From Zygnema cylindricum (Eukaryota > Streptophyta > Zygnematophyceae > Zygnematales > Zygnemataceae): a DNA stretch of 18,500 nucleotides. The stretch covers positions 1-18,500 of the forward strand of contig JBBHKE010000642.1 in assembly GCA_037447655.1 (NCBI GenBank), written 5' to 3'. The notes beneath the pieces were generated by a model, which was not told the origin of the DNA, searched no databases, and saw only the letters and a program-made list of their open reading frames with translations. This document shows, piece after piece, positions 18,211 to 18,500 of the stretch. The position numbers and the translations under genes are program-made. The first letter of the stretch is position 1. Every line of letters begins with the position of its first letter.

Positions 18211-18500
18211 TTGAAGCCCCCTTATTCTATGATCCACCCATCCTAAGGTGGATCCCTCTTACCTCCTAAAGCACACTTTTGTCTCCGTTGAATGTCTGCA
18301 TACTGGTTTTTGGTTTTAGAAGAAGCTCCTCAAACTCCTCTTCTGGTTTGGTTAATTCATCTTCTTCCTCGTCATGAACTTGAGTCAAAAAAGCATTTTT
18401 CTTTCCTCCATATCTTGAGGAACCTTGTCCATCTTTCAGTTGGAGATCTGTAAGCTTGACACAATCTGCCATATAATGTCTCGGTTTCTTGCAGAAGTGA
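18211..18500 (-). pseudogene. gag C-terminus and protease start of element Z
   Basis: On the minus strand the window edge opens inside the zinc knuckle (HFCKKPRHYMADC), with the first Cys beyond the edge. An acidic tail follows (TQVHDEEEDELTKPEEEFEEL). After a frameshift near 18275 comes QKCAL, as in X, then WIIE, a stop, then GGF. That is the protease active-site region, where Asp-Ser-Gly has become Glu-stop-Gly, so Z's protease is dead independently of the W2 insertion. Confidence 0.85.

Larger units (their letters stand above)
15083..18500 (-). mobile_element. Element Z: Ty1/copia retrotransposon on the minus strand, partial
   Basis: Read on the minus strand from the right edge, Z gives the end of gag (18500-18241), protease (18240-18211 and 17040-16721), integrase (16720 to about 15832), linker and RT (to 15083). 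LTR W2 interrupts the protease. Z stops in RT at MDFKTAFL, where W1 begins. Its 5' end lies beyond the window. It is related to X and Y but differs throughout, so it is a separate copy, and it has many stops and shifts. Confidence 0.85.

Overview
The window is eukaryotic repeat-dense DNA, most likely from a plant or green-lineage genome. The coding sequences resemble plant Ty1/copia (Tork/Tnt1-like) polyproteins, but the species cannot be named from the sequence. I found no intact host gene, tRNA, rRNA or CRISPR. Everything recognisable is a transposable element, and every coding element is broken. The window reads best as a nested pile of insertions.

Layout: (1) 1-2705 has no supportable gene, but holds a cluster of three small inverted-repeat transposons (MITE-like, bounded by TA) at 744-1337. 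(2) Element X, a + strand copia element, starts with its 5' LTR at 2706-3712. A 15-nt primer-binding site follows directly, then a decayed gag. (3) Element Y, a second copia element of a sister subfamily, interrupts X at 4805-11237. Y is structurally complete (LTR, PBS, gag, protease, integrase, RT, RNase H, polypurine tract, LTR) but carries at least five stops and two frameshifts. (4) X resumes in protease at 11238. A solo LTR of X's own subfamily (11526-12567) interrupts it, flanked by the 5-bp target duplication TACTT. X then continues through integrase to the start of RT at 13914. (5) An unrelated LTR family, W, provides two single LTRs in inverted orientation: W1 (13915-15082, - strand) and W2 (17041-18210, + strand, duplication TTGAA). 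W1 joins X (+) to a third copia element, Z (-), which fills the rest of the window. W2 is a clean solo-LTR insertion inside Z's protease.

The most notable biology is in the copia family. Its PBS abuts the LTR and matches the anticodon stem-loop of initiator tRNA-Met, not the tRNA 3' end. This implies a half-tRNA primer, as known for Drosophila copia and Ty5. Because the anticodon CAU is inside the PBS, the PBS contains an in-frame ATG at the start of the conserved Gag reading frame, so priming site and protein N-terminus overlap. The four copia LTRs also share a base-paired stem with compensating changes, a spaced array of GTAC tetramers and a tRNA-like B-box region. W1 lacks a target duplication and sits exactly at a tail-to-tail junction of two different elements, which suggests ectopic LTR-LTR recombination.
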